Origin: Pseudomonas sp. PD9R
GTDB taxonomy: Bacteria > Pseudomonadota > Gammaproteobacteria > Pseudomonadales > Pseudomonadaceae
Direction of reading: 5' to 3'
Length of the DNA: 64,000 nucleotides
Assembly: GCF_019200975.1 (NCBI RefSeq)
Contig: NZ_JAHTMR010000023.1
Span: forward strand, 1 to 64,000
Of the stretch, positions 50,103 to 58,361 are shown piece after piece (position 1 is the stretch's first letter; the number at the start of each line of letters is the position of its first letter). The translations under genes were made by a program, and so were the position numbers. The notes beneath the pieces were generated by a model. That model did no database searches. It was not told the origin of the DNA and saw only the letters and a list, made by a program, of their open reading frames with translations.

Positions 50103-51007
50103 GTGTGGCGTTGTTGAGTGTCGCCGCCGTGGCGCTGGATGCGCTGCTGGGTGAACCCAAACGCTGGCATCCGCTGGTGGCGTTCGGACGTTTTGCCGAT
50201 CGCATCGAGCAACGTTTCAATGGAGAAGGGCGCGGCTGGCGCAGTCACGGAGTCACGGCTTGGGTGATTGCGGTGTTGCCGCTGACCTTATTGGCCACGG
50301 CATTTTCCTGGGCGCCTTATGTGGGCTGGATCGTCGAGATCCTCGCGCTGTATTGCGCCCTCGGTATGCGTAGCCTCGGCGAACACGTCGAGCCCGTGGC
50401 CAAGGCCCTGCGCAGCGATGATCTGGAGCAGGCGCGTACGCGTGTCGGTTATCTGGTCAGCCGCCAAACCAGTGAACTGGACAAAACCGAAGTCGCCCGC
50501 GCCGCCACCGAATCGGTGCTGGAGAACGGCAGCGACGCGGTGTTCGCTGCGTTGTTCTGGTTTGCCGTGGCCGGTGCGCCGGGCGTGGTGCTCTACCGAT
50601 TGAGCAACACCCTGGACGCGATGTGGGGTTATCGCAACGAACGCTTCGAGCGTTTCGGTTGGGCGGCGGCGAAGATCGACGACATCCTCAATTACATTCC
50701 TGCACGTTTGGTCGCACTCACTTACGCGCTGCTGGGTAAAACCCGCCTGGCCCTGAAATGCTGGCGCACTCAGGGCCCGACCTGGGACAGTCCGAACGCC
50801 GGGCCGGTGATGGCCGCTGGTGCTGGTGCACTGGGCGTCGAGTTGGGCGGTGCGGCGATCTATCACGGTGAACTGCATGTGCGTCCGCAACTGGGCGAAG
50901 GCGTGCCGGCGGATGCCGACTCGATTGATCGCGGCTGGCAATTGGTGCAGCGCGGGGTATGGTTATGGCTGCTGATTCTCTGCGTAGGGGCTGAATTTTA
51001 TGCTTGA
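50099..51007 (+). CDS. cbiB: Adenosylcobinamide-phosphate synthase
   Basis: 302 residues with several transmembrane helices (about 5-20, 50-70, 75-92, 150-165 and 280-300). It attaches aminopropanol phosphate to adenosylcobyric acid at the membrane. Motifs: ALDALLGEPKRWHPLVAFG (about 12-30), RQTSELDKTEVARAATESVLEN (about 125-146), WGYRNERFERFGWAAAKIDD (about 185-204) and WRTQGPTWDSPNAGPVMA (about 224-241). It is called cobD in the Pseudomonas nomenclature. ATG 50099 overlaps the bluB stop by 4 bp; the end overlaps the next gene by 8 bp. Confidence 0.95.
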   Translation: MSVALLSVAAVALDALLGEPKRWHPLVAFGRFADRIEQRFNGEGRGWRSHGVTAWVIAVLPLTLLATAFSWAPYVGWIVEILALYCALGMRSLGEHVEPVAKALRSDDLEQARTRVGYLVSRQTSELDKTEVARAATESVLENGSDAVFAALFWFAVAGAPGVVLYRLSNTLDAMWGYRNERFERFGWAAAKIDDILNYIPARLVALTYALLGKTRLALKCWRTQGPTWDSPNAGPVMAAGAGALGVELGGAAIYHGELHVRPQLGEGVPADADSIDRGWQLVQRGVWLWLLILCVGAEFYA

Positions 51008-51989
51008 GCACGGTGGACGGTTGCGCAAGGCCGCGCTCGAATACGGCATCGAGGAAGCCGATTGGCTTGACCTGTCCAGCGGCCTCGCGCCCTGGCCGTT
51101 TCCCATTCCGGATATACCAATGCGCGCCTGGGCGCGCTTGCCGGAAACCGACGACGGGTTGGAGCAGGCCGCTTGCGATTACTACGGCACCTTGCAAGCG
51201 TTGCCGGTGGCCGGTTCGCAGATGGCCATCCAGTTACTGCCGCGCCTGCGTCGGGCCGGCAAGGTCGGCGTGCTGTCACCGTGTTACGCCGAGCACGCGG
51301 AAGCGTGGCGTCGCAATGGCTACATCGTGCGTGAAGTGCTGGAACAGGAAGTCGACTTCTTCGTCGACAGCCTCGATGTGCTGGTGGTGGTCAACCCGAA
51401 CAATCCCACAGGTCTGAACTTGACCCCTGCGCGATTGCTCGACTGGCATGGACGACTGGCCCAGCGCGGTGGCTGGCTGGTGGTGGATGAAGCGTTCATG
51501 GACAACACACCGCACTTGAGCCTGGCGGCATTTTCGCATCAGGTTGGCCTGATCGTACTGCGATCATTCGGCAAGTTCTTCGGTCTGGCCGGGGTGCGCC
51601 TTGGCTTTGTCCTGGCCGAACGCAAGCTGCTCAAGTTGCTCGCCGAGCAAGTCGGCCCATGGGCGGTCAGCGGCCCGACTCGCTTACTGGGTCAGGCTTG
51701 CTTGCGGGATACTGAAGGGCATGCCCGGCAACGTGTTCGCGCCGAAGTCGCCAGCGAGCGATTGGCCTCACTGTTGGAGCAGCACGGTTTCACACCCCAG
51801 GGTGGTTGCGCGTTGTTCCAGTGGCTGATCACCGAGCGCGCTGAAGAACTGCACGAGTTCATGGCCCGCCGCGGCATTCTGCTGCGCTTGTTTACGCAAA
51901 ACAGCAGCCTGCGTTTTGGCTTGCCTGCCGATGATGTCGACTGGGCGCGTCTTGGCGCGGCATTCGAAGATTTCGCCAAGGAAAGCTGA
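51000..51989 (+). CDS. cobD: L-threonine-O-3-phosphate decarboxylase (PLP)
   Basis: 329 residues, PLP-dependent aminotransferase class I/II fold. It makes aminopropanol phosphate for the nucleotide loop (CobD of Salmonella, CobC in Pseudomonas naming). VVVNPNNPTGLNLTP (about 129-143), the Asp in LVVDEAFMD (about 162) and the PLP-Lys in RSFGKFFGLAGVRLGFV (about 190) are present. Overlaps cbiB by 8 bp and cobQ by one base (TGATG). Its position next to cbiB fits, since the two supply and use the same arm. Confidence 0.93.
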   Translation: MLEHGGRLRKAALEYGIEEADWLDLSSGLAPWPFPIPDIPMRAWARLPETDDGLEQAACDYYGTLQALPVAGSQMAIQLLPRLRRAGKVGVLSPCYAEHAEAWRRNGYIVREVLEQEVDFFVDSLDVLVVVNPNNPTGLNLTPARLLDWHGRLAQRGGWLVVDEAFMDNTPHLSLAAFSHQVGLIVLRSFGKFFGLAGVRLGFVLAERKLLKLLAEQVGPWAVSGPTRLLGQACLRDTEGHARQRVRAEVASERLASLLEQHGFTPQGGCALFQWLITERAEELHEFMARRGILLRLFTQNSSLRFGLPADDVDWARLGAAFEDFAKES

Positions 51990-53440
51990 TGACCACGTTG
52001 ATGGTACAAGGCACTACCTCCGACGCCGGTAAAAGCACGCTGGTGACCGCGCTCTGCCGCTGGGTCACTCGTCAAGGCGTCAGCGTGGTGCCGTTCAAAC
52101 CGCAGAACATGGCGCTCAACAGCGCGGTGACTGCCGACGGTGGCGAGATCGGTCGCGCGCAAGCGGTGCAGGCCCAGGCGGCTTACCTCGAACCGCACAC
52201 TGACATGAACCCGGTGCTGCTCAAACCCAACAGCGACACCGGCGCCCAAGTGATCATCCATGGTCGCGCCGTCACGACGATGAACGCCGTTGCTTATCAC
52301 GACTACAAAGCCATCGCCATGCAAGCGGTGCTCGCCTCCCATGCGCGATTGAGCGCGGCGTATCCGGTGGTGATGGTCGAAGGCGCGGGCTCGCCGGCCG
52401 AGATCAATCTGCGTGCCGGCGACATCGCCAACATGGGCTTCGCCGAAGCGGTGGATTGCCCGGTAATACTGATCGCCGACATCAATCGTGGCGGGGTGTT
52501 CGCGCATTTGGTGGGCACGCTGGAATTGCTGTCGCCGAGCGAACAGGCGCGGGTCAAGGGCTTCATCATCAACCGTTTTCGCGGCGACATCGCCTTGCTC
52601 CAGCCCGGTCTTGACTGGCTGGAAGAGCGCACCGGCAAACCGGTGATCGGCGTGCTGCCGTATGTCATGGACCTGCACCTGGAGGCCGAGGACGGCATCG
52701 ATCAGCGCCAGACCGACAAGGCCGAACAGGTGCTCAAAGTCGTGGTGCCGGTGCTGCCGCGCATCAGCAATCACACTGATTTCGACCCTCTGCGCCTGCA
52801 CCCGCAAGTGGACCTGCAATTCATCGGTCCCGGCCAGGCGATTCCGCCGGCGGACCTGATCATCCTGCCCGGTTCAAAAAGCGTGCGCGCCGACCTCGCG
52901 TATCTACGCGCCAACGGCTGGGAAACCGCAATTTCCCGACACCTGCGCTACGGCGGAAAAGTGTTGGGCATCTGCGGTGGCCTGCAAATGCTCGGTGAGC
53001 AAGTGCATGACCCGCTAGGCCTCGAAGGTGCGCCGGGATCGAGCCCAGGCTTGGGGCTGCTGGCGTTTGAAACCCGGCTCGAAGAAGACAAACAACTGCG
53101 CAATGTGCGCGGGCATCTGGCGCTGGAGAATGCGGAAGTCAGCGGTTATGAAATTCATGCCGGCGTAACCACCGGGCCGGCGCTGGAAAACGCAGCCGTG
53201 CAGCTCGATGACGGTCGATGCGATGGCGCGCAAAGTGTTGACGGGCAGATTTTTGGCACTTACCTGCATGGCCTTTTCGAGTCGCCAGCGGCGTGCAGCG
53301 CGCTATTGCGCTGGGCGGGGTTGCAAGCCGTGCAGGATGTCGATTACCACGGGTTGCGCGAGCGCGATATCGAGCGGCTGGCGGATCTGGTGGAGAAGCA
53401 TCTGGATACCGGGCTGTTGCGGGAACTCTGTGGGTTCTAG
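51989..53440 (+). CDS. cobQ: Cobyric acid synthase
   Basis: 483 residues. It amidates the b, d, e and g side chains. An N-terminal dethiobiotin-synthetase-like ATP domain starts VQGTTSDAGKSTLVTALCRW (about 6-25) and shows VVMVEGAGSPAEINLRAGD (about 128-146); the C-terminal glutamine amidotransferase domain has Cys in KVLGICGGLQMLGEQV (about 329) and the His of FGTYLHGLFES (about 423). It is coupled to the previous gene through TGATG. A 148-bp gap with a REPIN-like element follows, so the downstream genes may be partly separated. Confidence 0.96.
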   Translation: MTTLMVQGTTSDAGKSTLVTALCRWVTRQGVSVVPFKPQNMALNSAVTADGGEIGRAQAVQAQAAYLEPHTDMNPVLLKPNSDTGAQVIIHGRAVTTMNAVAYHDYKAIAMQAVLASHARLSAAYPVVMVEGAGSPAEINLRAGDIANMGFAEAVDCPVILIADINRGGVFAHLVGTLELLSPSEQARVKGFIINRFRGDIALLQPGLDWLEERTGKPVIGVLPYVMDLHLEAEDGIDQRQTDKAEQVLKVVVPVLPRISNHTDFDPLRLHPQVDLQFIGPGQAIPPADLIILPGSKSVRADLAYLRANGWETAISRHLRYGGKVLGICGGLQMLGEQVHDPLGLEGAPGSSPGLGLLAFETRLEEDKQLRNVRGHLALENAEVSGYEIHAGVTTGPALENAAVQLDDGRCDGAQSVDGQIFGTYLHGLFESPAACSALLRWAGLQAVQDVDYHGLRERDIERLADLVEKHLDTGLLRELCGF

Positions 53441-53455
53441 AGTGGTTTTGCTGGC

Positions 53456-53551
53456 CTCATCGCGGGCAAGCCCGCTCCCACAGGGTTGTGGGATGTACTC
53501 AAAAATCATGACTCACCGCACTAACTGTGGGAGCTGGCTTGCCAGCGAAGG
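53456..53551. repeat. REPIN, CATCGCGGGCAAGCCCGCTCCCACA family
   Basis: Left arm 53457-53483 (CATCGCGGGCAAGCCCGCTC) and right arm 53525-53550 (GTGGGAGCTGGCTTGCCAGC), imperfectly paired, between cobQ and cobU. It is the same subfamily as the element within cobB. Confidence 0.82.
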
Positions 53552-53588
53552 GGCCCGCCGCCACACCGCCTATTTTAAGGAATGAACC

Positions 53589-54110
53589 ATGCTCCAACTG
53601 ATCCTCGGCGGCGCCCGCTCCGGTAAAAGTCGCCTGGCTGAAAAACTCGCCGCCGACAGTGGTCTGGCGGTGACCTACATCGCCACCAGCCAACCCCTGG
53701 ACGGCGAAATGAATGAACGGGTCGCCCATCACCGTGCTCGTCGCCCAAGCGAGTGGGCGTTGATCGAAGAGCCGCTGGAACTTGCCCGAGTGCTGCGGGA
53801 ATCCGCCAACGCCGATCGATGCCTGCTGGTGGATTGCCTGACCTTGTGGCTGACCAATCTGCTGATGCTCGAAGATCCAGAGCGCCTGACGGCCCAGCGC
53901 GATGCCCTGCTGGACTGCCTGGCCTCGTTGCCGGGTGAAATCATTTTTGTCAGCAACGAGACCGGAATGGGTGTCGTTCCGCTGGGCGAATTGACTCGCC
54001 GTTATGTCGATGAAGCCGGTTGGCTGCATCAAGCTCTGGCCGAGCGTTGTCAGCGTGTTGTCCTGACCGTCGCCGGCCTGCCCCTGACTTTGAAAGGAAC
54101 TGCGTTATGA
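53589..54110 (+). CDS. cobU: Adenosylcobinamide kinase / adenosylcobinamide-phosphate guanylyltransferase
   Basis: 173 residues, bifunctional. It phosphorylates adenosylcobinamide and attaches GMP to give the activated GDP form (CobP in Pseudomonas naming). The P-loop GGARSGKSRLAEKLA (about 7-21), the His-containing VAHHRARRPSEWALIEEP (about 44-61; this His carries GMP), VDCLTLWLTNLL (about 81-92) and FVSNETGMGVVPLGELTRRY (about 117-136) are all present. The stop overlaps the cobT start by 4 bp. Confidence 0.96.
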   Translation: MLQLILGGARSGKSRLAEKLAADSGLAVTYIATSQPLDGEMNERVAHHRARRPSEWALIEEPLELARVLRESANADRCLLVDCLTLWLTNLLMLEDPERLTAQRDALLDCLASLPGEIIFVSNETGMGVVPLGELTRRYVDEAGWLHQALAERCQRVVLTVAGLPLTLKGTAL

Positions 54111-55162
54111 CCCAATCCTGGTGGCTGAACCCGTGCAAACCGATCGACGCGCAAGCGGTCGAGCAGGCGCAAGCCCGACAACGGCAACTGACCAAGCCGG
54201 CCGGTTCCCTCGGCCAACTTGAATCGGTCGCGGTGCAACTGGCGGGGTTGCAGGGCCAGGTCAAGCCGAACCTGGATCAGCTGTGGATCTCGATTTTTGC
54301 CGGTGACCATGGAGTTGTGGCCGAAGGCGTATCGGCGTTTCCCCAGGAAGTCACCGGGCAGATGCTGCACAACTTTGTCAGCGGCGGTGCAGCGATCAGC
54401 GTGTTGGCGCGGCAGTTGGGCGCTTCTCTGGAAGTGGTCGATCTGGGCACGGTTACACCGTCGTTGAAACTGCCGGGCGTGCGCCATCTGAATATCGGCG
54501 CGGGCACGGCGAATTTTGTGCAAGGTCCGGCAATGTCTCAGGCGCAGGGTGAGCTTGCCCTGCAGGCCGGTCGTGACAGTGTGCTGCGCGCGCGCGCGGC
54601 GGGCGCGCAACTGTTCATCGGTGGCGAGATGGGCATTGGCAACACCACGGCGGCCAGTGCTTTGGCCTGTGCCCTGACGCAGTGCCCGGTGGGGCATCTG
54701 ACCGGGCCGGGCACTGGATTGAATGCGGCAGGCGTCAGCCATAAGGCTCAGGTGATCGAGCGTGCGTTGGCCTTGCACGCAGCTCAGCGAAGCGATGCAT
54801 TGCAGACGCTGTTCAATCTCGGCGGTTTTGAAATTGCGGCACTGGTTGGCGCGTATCTGGCCTGTGCCCAGGAAGGCGTCGCGGTGTTGGTCGATGGCTT
54901 TATTTGCAGCGTCGCCGCGTTGGTGGCAGTGCGTTTGAATCCGCAGAGTCGTCAGTGGCTATTGTTTGGTCATCGTGGTGCCGAGCCGGGTCATCGCCAT
55001 GTTTTGGAAGCCTTGGGCGCGGAACCCTTGCTTGATCTCGGTTTGCGTCTGGGTGAGGGCAGCGGCGCGGCGCTGGCGGTGCCGTTGCTGCGGCTGGCCT
55101 GCGACCTGCACGGGCAGATGGCGACGTTCGCTGAAGCGGCGGTGGCGGATCGTCCGGTATGA
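54107..55162 (+). CDS. cobT: Nicotinate-nucleotide:dimethylbenzimidazole phosphoribosyltransferase
   Basis: 351 residues. It makes alpha-ribazole phosphate from DMB (supplied by BluB) and nicotinate mononucleotide. Motifs: LTKPAGSLGQLESVAVQLAG (about 25-44), FAGDHGVVAEGVSAFPQEVT (about 64-83), GGEMGIGNTTAASAL (about 173-187), GTGLNAAGVSHKA (about 203) and the C-terminal catalytic-Glu region LGEGSGAALAVPLL (about 313-326). ATG 54107 overlaps the cobU stop and is the family start; overlaps the next gene by 4 bp. Confidence 0.97.
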   Translation: MTQSWWLNPCKPIDAQAVEQAQARQRQLTKPAGSLGQLESVAVQLAGLQGQVKPNLDQLWISIFAGDHGVVAEGVSAFPQEVTGQMLHNFVSGGAAISVLARQLGASLEVVDLGTVTPSLKLPGVRHLNIGAGTANFVQGPAMSQAQGELALQAGRDSVLRARAAGAQLFIGGEMGIGNTTAASALACALTQCPVGHLTGPGTGLNAAGVSHKAQVIERALALHAAQRSDALQTLFNLGGFEIAALVGAYLACAQEGVAVLVDGFICSVAALVAVRLNPQSRQWLLFGHRGAEPGHRHVLEALGAEPLLDLGLRLGEGSGAALAVPLLRLACDLHGQMATFAEAAVADRPV

Positions 55163-55734
55163 CGTTGCGACTGGATCTGCTGCGCCATGGCGAAACCGAG
55201 CTCGGTGGCGGTTTGCGTGGCAGCCTGGATGATGCGCTGACCGAAAAAGGTTGGCGGCAGATGCGCGAGGCGGTGCTAGCGCAAGGGCCTTGGGATCGTC
55301 TGGTCAGTTCGCCGTTGCAGCGCTGTGCACGGTTCGCTGAAGAGCTAGCTGCGCAACTGGGTTTGCCGGTCGAGTTGGATAAGGACCTGCAAGAACTGCA
55401 CTTCGGCGCCTGGGAGGGGCAGAGTGCTGCTGCGCTAATGGAAACAGATGCCGAGGCCTTGGGATCGTTTTGGGCTGATCCTTATTCGTTCACACCACCG
55501 CAAGGCGAGCCGGTCGTGGAGTTTTCAACGCGGGTGTTGGCGGCGGTGGCGCGTTTGCATGTCGCGTACGCAGGCGAGCGCGTGCTGCTGATCAGCCATG
55601 GCGGCGTCATGCGCTTGTTGCTGGCGCAGGCGCGAGGCTTGCCGCGAGAGCAGTTGCTCAACGTTGAAGTCGGTCATGGTGCGTTATTCTCGCTGTCCGT
55701 CGAGTCCGACGGCCTGTTAAGGGAATCGACCTGA
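55159..55734 (+). CDS. cobC: Alpha-ribazole phosphatase (histidine phosphatase family)
   Basis: 191 residues of the phosphoglycerate-mutase-like fold. The phosphohistidine motif is LLRHGETELGG (His10), with Arg in SSPLQRCARFAEEL (about 53), the Glu in LQELHFGAWEGQSAAAL (about 79-95) and the second His in LLISHGGVMRLLL (about 142). It removes the 5'-phosphate from alpha-ribazole phosphate or from cobalamin phosphate. Coupled by 4-bp overlap to cobT and separated by 2 bp from cobS, so a role in cobalamin assembly is clear, though the fold alone would be ambiguous. Confidence 0.93.
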   Translation: MTLRLDLLRHGETELGGGLRGSLDDALTEKGWRQMREAVLAQGPWDRLVSSPLQRCARFAEELAAQLGLPVELDKDLQELHFGAWEGQSAAALMETDAEALGSFWADPYSFTPPQGEPVVEFSTRVLAAVARLHVAYAGERVLLISHGGVMRLLLAQARGLPREQLLNVEVGHGALFSLSVESDGLLREST

Positions 55735-55736
55735 CC

Positions 55737-56468
55737 ATGCTGCCTTTCTGGATCGCCCTGCAATTCCTCAGCAGCCTGCCGATTCGTCTGCCGGGTATGC
55801 CCGCACCGCAGGAGATGGGGCGGTCGTTGCTGTTTTATCCGCTGGTGGGTGTGTTGTTCGGCGGGATTTTGTGGGCGATGGACTGGTTGTTGCTCGGCAC
55901 GCCGTTGTTGCTGCATGCGGCGCTGCTGCTGACGGTTTGGGTCTTGCTCAGCGGCGCGTTGCATCTGGACGGTTTGGCCGATAGCGCCGATGCGTGGCTT
56001 GGCGGTTTCGGTGACCGCGAGCGCACGCTGACCATCATGAAAGATCCGCGAAGTGGACCGATCGCGGTCGTCACGCTGGTGTTGGTCTTGTTGCTGAAGT
56101 TTGCCGCGTTGCTGGCATTGATCGAACAACAGCAGGCTGTTGCGCTGATCATCGTTCCGTTAATCGGCCGTAGTGCATTACTGGGATTGTTCCTGACCAC
56201 GCCGTATGTGCGAGCCGGTGGATTGGGGCAGGCACTGGCCGATCACTTGCCGCGTTTGGCCGGCAAGCAGGTGCTGGCGGTCAGTGCGCTGGCTTGCGTG
56301 CTGATCGCCGGTGTTGGCGGCGTGTTGGCATTGGTGTTGGCGGGGCTGGGGTTTGTCTGGTTGCGGCAGGTGATGTTGCGGCGGTTGGGCGGGACGACCG
56401 GTGATACGGCGGGGGCGCTACTGGAGTTGCTGGAGGTCGCTGCGCTGGTGGGGTTGGCGATTTTCTGA
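55737..56468 (+). CDS. cobS: Adenosylcobinamide-GDP ribazoletransferase
   Basis: 243 residues, integral inner-membrane protein with about six transmembrane helices. It joins adenosylcobinamide-GDP and alpha-ribazole (CobV in Pseudomonas naming). The family signature is clear near residues 78-110: HLDGLADSADAWLGGFGDRE then TLTIMKDPRSGPIAVV, with the metal-binding Asp residues. The ATG is 2 bp after the cobC stop. It is the last gene of the cob cluster and I see no clear terminator between it and the next gene. Confidence 0.96.
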   Translation: MLPFWIALQFLSSLPIRLPGMPAPQEMGRSLLFYPLVGVLFGGILWAMDWLLLGTPLLLHAALLLTVWVLLSGALHLDGLADSADAWLGGFGDRERTLTIMKDPRSGPIAVVTLVLVLLLKFAALLALIEQQQAVALIIVPLIGRSALLGLFLTTPYVRAGGLGQALADHLPRLAGKQVLAVSALACVLIAGVGGVLALVLAGLGFVWLRQVMLRRLGGTTGDTAGALLELLEVAALVGLAIF

Positions 56469-56487
56469 ACTTGCCACATCATGTCGC

Positions 56488-56516
56488 TTGATTTCACATA
56501 ACCGCGGGTATATACA
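56488..56516 (+). promoter_or_regulatory. Promoter of the marR gene overlapping its operator
   Basis: TTGATT, a 17-bp spacer and TATACA. The -10 box lies inside the palindrome at 56504-56519. The predicted start falls at about 56523, the A of the marR ATG, which would make a leaderless mRNA. Confidence 0.45.
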
Positions 56517-56519
56517 CGC
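56504..56519. promoter_or_regulatory. MarR operator, upstream copy
   Basis: GCGGGTATATACACGC, a 16-bp palindrome with one mismatch, lying 4-19 bp before the marR start codon. The same motif, perfect, is found before the MFS gene at 56948-56965. Confidence 0.75.
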
Positions 56520-56522
56520 ACC

Positions 56523-56927
56523 ATGCTTGATTCCCAATGTTTATGCATCAACCTGCGTCGCGCCGCCCGTGGCGTCAGCAGGCATTACGACGGCGCTCTC
56601 GACGGCTTCGGGATCAACGTTGCGCAGTATTCTTTGCTGTGCAACTTGCAGCGCCTGGATCAGCCGAGCATTTCCACCCTGGCCGAGGCCATGGGGCTGG
56701 ACCGCAGCACCCTGGGGCGCAATTTGCGCGTGCTGGAGGGCGAAGGTCTGGTGATGCTGGTTGAGGGTGAGGACATGCGCAACCGCATCGTCCGGCTGAC
56801 CGAGGCCGGTGCCGAGCGCCTGGCAGCAGCCTTGCCGGCCTGGGAAGCAGCGCAACAGCGCTTGGTTGATCGCCTGGGTGCCGAGAAGCGGGAAATGTTA
56901 TTGAAATTGCTGGACGAACTGGCTTGA
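56523..56927 (+). CDS. MarR-family regulator, probably autoregulatory
   Basis: 134 residues, typical MarR winged helix: dimerisation helix (about 5-25), helix-turn-helix with QPSISTLAEAMGLDRSTLGRN (about 47-67), wing LVEGEDMRNRIVRLTEAG (about 79-96) and C-terminal helices. The promoter region holds GCGGGTATATACACGC next to the ATG; a perfect copy lies before the downstream MFS gene, so the protein very likely represses itself and the transporter and is released by a ligand of the transporter. There is no Shine-Dalgarno; the predicted transcript would start at or next to the ATG. Confidence 0.9.
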   Translation: MLDSQCLCINLRRAARGVSRHYDGALDGFGINVAQYSLLCNLQRLDQPSISTLAEAMGLDRSTLGRNLRVLEGEGLVMLVEGEDMRNRIVRLTEAGAERLAAALPAWEAAQQRLVDRLGAEKREMLLKLLDELA

Positions 56928-56947
56928 TGCCGGTTTGTTCGATCTTA

Positions 56948-56965
56948 AGCGGGTATATACCCGCT
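56948..56965. promoter_or_regulatory. MarR operator, MFS copy
   Basis: AGCGGGTATATACCCGCT, an 18-bp perfect palindrome 15 bp before the MFS start codon and 21 bp after the marR stop. It shares all but one of its 16 core bases with the copy at 56504-56519. Confidence 0.8.
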
Positions 56966-56979
56966 ACCGGAGAATAAGA

Positions 56980-58188
56980 ATGTCATCGATGTGGCGTACG
57001 TGCGGCTGGGTTTTGTTGGGAAGCGCGCTGATCCTTGCGTTGTCTCTGGGAGTGCGACACGGCTTCGGCCTGTTTCTGTCGCCGATGAGTGCCGAGTTTG
57101 GCTGGGGACGAGGGGTGTTTGCCTTCGCCATTGCGCTGCAGAACCTGATCTGGGGCCTGGCACAACCATTCACTGGCGCGCTGGCTGACCGTTTCGGCGC
57201 AGCGAAAGTGGTGCTGATCGGTGGCGCTCTATACGCCTTGGGCCTGGTGTTCATGGGCATGTCCGACTCGGCAATGACGCTGTCACTGAGCGCCGGCCTG
57301 TTGATCGGTCTGGGTCTGTCCGGAACTTCGTTCTCGGTGATTCTCGGTGTGGTGGGTCGCGCCGTACCGCCGGAGAAACGCAGCATGGGCATGGGCATTG
57401 CCAGCGCGGCCGGTTCGTTCGGCCAGTTCGCCATGTTGCCAGGCACGCTCGGGTTGATCGGCTGGCTCGGTTGGTCCGCGGCATTGCTGGTGTTGGGCTG
57501 TCTGGTGGCGTTGATCGTGCCGCTGGTGAGCATGCTCAAGGACAAGCCGCTGCCGGTGCTCGGTCATGAGCAAACTCTTTCTGAGGCACTGCGCGAGGCG
57601 TGTTCCCATTCTGGCTTTTGGCTGTTGGCGTTCGGCTTTTTTGTCTGTGGTTTTCAGGTGGTTTTCATCGGTGTGCATTTGCCTGCTTACCTGGTGGATC
57701 AACATCTGCCCGCAACAGTCGGTACCACGGTGCTGGCGCTGATCGGTCTGTTCAACATCTTCGGGACTTACACCGCCGGCTGGCTCGGTGGGCGCATGTC
57801 CAAACCACGTTTGCTCACGGGTCTTTATCTGCTGCGGGCCGTGGTGATTGCGCTGTTCCTGTGGGCACCCGTGACGACGACTACCGCGTATCTGTTCGGC
57901 ATGGCGATGGGCTTTCTGTGGCTGTCCACGGTGCCTTTGACCAACGGCACGGTGGCAACCTTGTTCGGCGTACGAAATCTCTCCATGCTCGGCGGGATTG
58001 TTTTCCTGTTTCACCAGCTCGGATCGTTCCTCGGCGGCTGGTTGGGCGGGGTGGTGTACGACCGAACCGGGAGCTATGACTTGATCTGGCAGGTAGCAAT
58101 TTTGTTGAGCCTGATGGCCGCCGCGCTGAACTGGCCCGTGCGTGAAGCGCCGGTAGCACGTCTGCAATCGCAAATGAGCGCGATATGA
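56980..58188 (+). CDS. MFS transporter controlled by the MarR regulator
   Basis: 402 residues with 12 transmembrane helices. The MFS loop 2-3 motif appears as GALADRFGAAKVVLIGG (about 64-80) and the matching second-half loop as GWLGGRMSKPRLL (about 267-279). It is probably a single-step exporter or permease; the substrate is unknown, but MarR control of an adjacent MFS pump usually points to a phenolic or toxic compound. ATG 56980 has CGGAG 8-12 bp upstream and follows the perfect palindromic operator. The stop overlaps the next small ORF by 4 bp. Confidence 0.9.
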   Translation: MSSMWRTCGWVLLGSALILALSLGVRHGFGLFLSPMSAEFGWGRGVFAFAIALQNLIWGLAQPFTGALADRFGAAKVVLIGGALYALGLVFMGMSDSAMTLSLSAGLLIGLGLSGTSFSVILGVVGRAVPPEKRSMGMGIASAAGSFGQFAMLPGTLGLIGWLGWSAALLVLGCLVALIVPLVSMLKDKPLPVLGHEQTLSEALREACSHSGFWLLAFGFFVCGFQVVFIGVHLPAYLVDQHLPATVGTTVLALIGLFNIFGTYTAGWLGGRMSKPRLLTGLYLLRAVVIALFLWAPVTTTTAYLFGMAMGFLWLSTVPLTNGTVATLFGVRNLSMLGGIVFLFHQLGSFLGGWLGGVVYDRTGSYDLIWQVAILLSLMAAALNWPVREAPVARLQSQMSAI

Positions 58189-58307
58189 ACGGTATCTGGC
58201 CACGACTCGGTTTTTTTGCAGTCTGTGCCCTGCTGCTGGCGATGGCGTGGTGGGGCTGGCATCAGGGCGGCCTGGCCTTGATGCAGTTGGGCATGGGTGC
58301 TTGCTAG
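58185..58307 (+). CDS. 40-residue membrane peptide overlapping the MFS gene
   Basis: The frame ATG AAC GGT ATC TGG to TAG encodes 40 residues: a short start (MNGIWPRLG), a hydrophobic helix (about 9-24, FFAVCALLLAMAWWGW) and the tail HQGGLALMQLGMGAC. The start overlaps the MFS stop by 4 bp (ATGA), the sign of translational coupling used throughout this window. It may be a small subunit that stays with the transporter. I know of no experimental data; it could still be a chance ORF. Confidence 0.6.
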   Translation: MNGIWPRLGFFAVCALLLAMAWWGWHQGGLALMQLGMGAC

Positions 58308-58361
58308 CGAGGCGTGTGGGCGAGTAACTTCGATCTGACGATGACTCAAGGAAATACCGAC

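Noticed and set aside
2550..53551. REP arrays as possible CRISPR repeats.
   Set aside because: The elements are scattered palindromic doublets without regular spacers or cas genes.
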